Source of the DNA: an uncultured Opitutaceae bacterium
Lineage (GTDB): Bacteria > Verrucomicrobiota > Verrucomicrobiia > Opitutales > Opitutaceae
Reading direction: 5' to 3'
DNA length: 64,000 nucleotides
Assembly: GCA_937902925.1 (NCBI GenBank)
Contig: CALFNN010000070.1
Coordinates: 124,001 to 188,000, forward strand
In this document: piece by piece, positions 63,621 through 64,000 of the stretch
Layout of the letters: every line of letters starts with the position of its first letter
How positions within the stretch are numbered: position 1 is the stretch's first letter
Made by a program: the position numbers and the translations under genes
The notes under the pieces: generated by a model
Seen by the model: the letters and a program-made list of their open reading frames with translations, nothing else
Told to the model about the DNA's origin: nothing
The model's database searches: none

Positions 63621-64000
63621 CTACAGCAGCGTTCCGCGCATGATGAGGAGCGCCACGGTGAAATAGATGATCAACCCGGTCACGTCCACGAGCGTCGCGA
63701 TGAACGGCGCGCTGGATGTCGCGGGGTCGAAGCCCGCCCGCTTGATGAGCAACGGCAGCATCGAACCCATCAGCGAACCCCACATCACAATGCCTACGAG
63801 CGCCGTGCCGACGGTGGCGGCGACCAGCAGCCAGTGTTCGCCATAAGTGTTTGGAAAAATAAACGACCAGACCGAGATGCGCAGCACCCCGATCACCCCC
63901 AGAATTATGCCGAGCGACAGGCCCGCCACCAGCTCGCGTCGCATGATGCGCCACCAGTCGCGCAACTTGAACTCGCCGAGCGCGAGCGCCCGAATGACGA
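63621..64000 (-). CDS. mgtE: magnesium transporter MgtE, C-terminal part (truncated by window edge)
   Basis: The frame is open to the window edge and reads ALALGEFKLRDWWRIMRREL, the typical junction into the MgtE membrane domain, followed by helices with GVIGVLRISVWSF, MLPLLIKRAGFDPATSSAPF (the Mg2+-binding PxxxxxxxxDPA region) and ending VALLIMRGTLL. The N-terminal and CBS domains lie beyond the right edge. Mg2+ channel of the inner membrane. Confidence 0.93.
   Translation of the reverse strand, partial: VIRALALGEFKLRDWWRIMRRELVAGLSLGIILGVIGVLRISVWSFIFPNTYGEHWLLVAATVGTALVGIVMWGSLMGSMLPLLIKRAGFDPATSSAPFIATLVDVTGLIIYFTVALLIMRGTLL

Overview
The window is GC-rich, densely packed bacterial chromosome. 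The gene content suggests a Verrucomicrobium close to Opitutaceae. This is inferred from the mix of extended ECF sigma factors, secreted polysaccharide-degrading enzymes (GH106 rhamnosidase-like, GH35-like, rhamnogalacturonan-acetylesterase-like, formylglycine sulfatase), DUF2911 proteins, SWIB and MgtE, not from a marker gene. Starts are often placed by 4-bp ATGA or GTGA overlaps with the preceding stop. No rRNA, tRNA, CRISPR array, transposase or phage gene was recognised.

Layout. 0-11 kb (+): two 922/923-aa beta-helix-like secreted paralogues bracket an extended ECF sigma factor with its partner gene, and an ECF42-type sigma/DGPF(YCII)/SRPBCC cassette. 11-14.5 kb (+): malate:quinone oxidoreductase and an ABC exporter lying between two copies of a GC-rich intergenic repeat. 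14.6-17 kb (-): a four-gene oxidoreductase operon (aldo/keto reductase, tautomerase, SDR, cupin), then a frameshifted remnant of an ABC permease and a VOC protein. 18-23.7 kb (+): GH35-like glycosidase, orphan ParB-like protein, ECF sigma/small membrane protein/signal peptidase I operon and an unknown gene. 23.7-43.6 kb is almost all minus strand: acetylesterase, DDAH-like hydrolase, an overlapping sulfatase and formylglycine-generating enzyme pair, DUF2911, GH106, and a seven-gene tightly coupled run at 33.4-41.4 kb that carries bshA, bshB1 and a half-size bshC-like gene together with a sodium:solute symporter, a large PIG-L deacetylase, a 52-aa membrane protein and a DUF2911-TPR protein; then a coiled-coil protein and a tandem TlpA protein.

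43.7-53.2 kb holds two EamA transporters, a secreted lipase-like hydrolase, four tandem paralogues of an unrecognised membrane-anchored helical family, and a small HTH regulator. Five copies of a 19-21-bp palindrome (half-site TTGTCAACTA) lie here. They bracket the lipase gene and the HTH gene, and one copy sits between the HTH gene and the divergent polyphosphate:AMP phosphotransferase gene. 53.3-64 kb: that phosphotransferase, a hybrid histidine kinase, a SWIB protein with a strong terminator, a heterodimeric ABC exporter, two paralogous secreted proteins, and the 3' end of mgtE cut by the window edge.

Functionally, the secreted enzymes point to breakdown of decorated (acetylated, sulfated, rhamnose-containing) polysaccharides, the ECF/anti-sigma-like sets to envelope signalling, and the bsh run to a bacillithiol-type low-molecular-weight thiol. 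The two least explained signals are the complete bsh-like operon with its unusual BshC and extra genes, and the palindrome set tied to the HTH gene.
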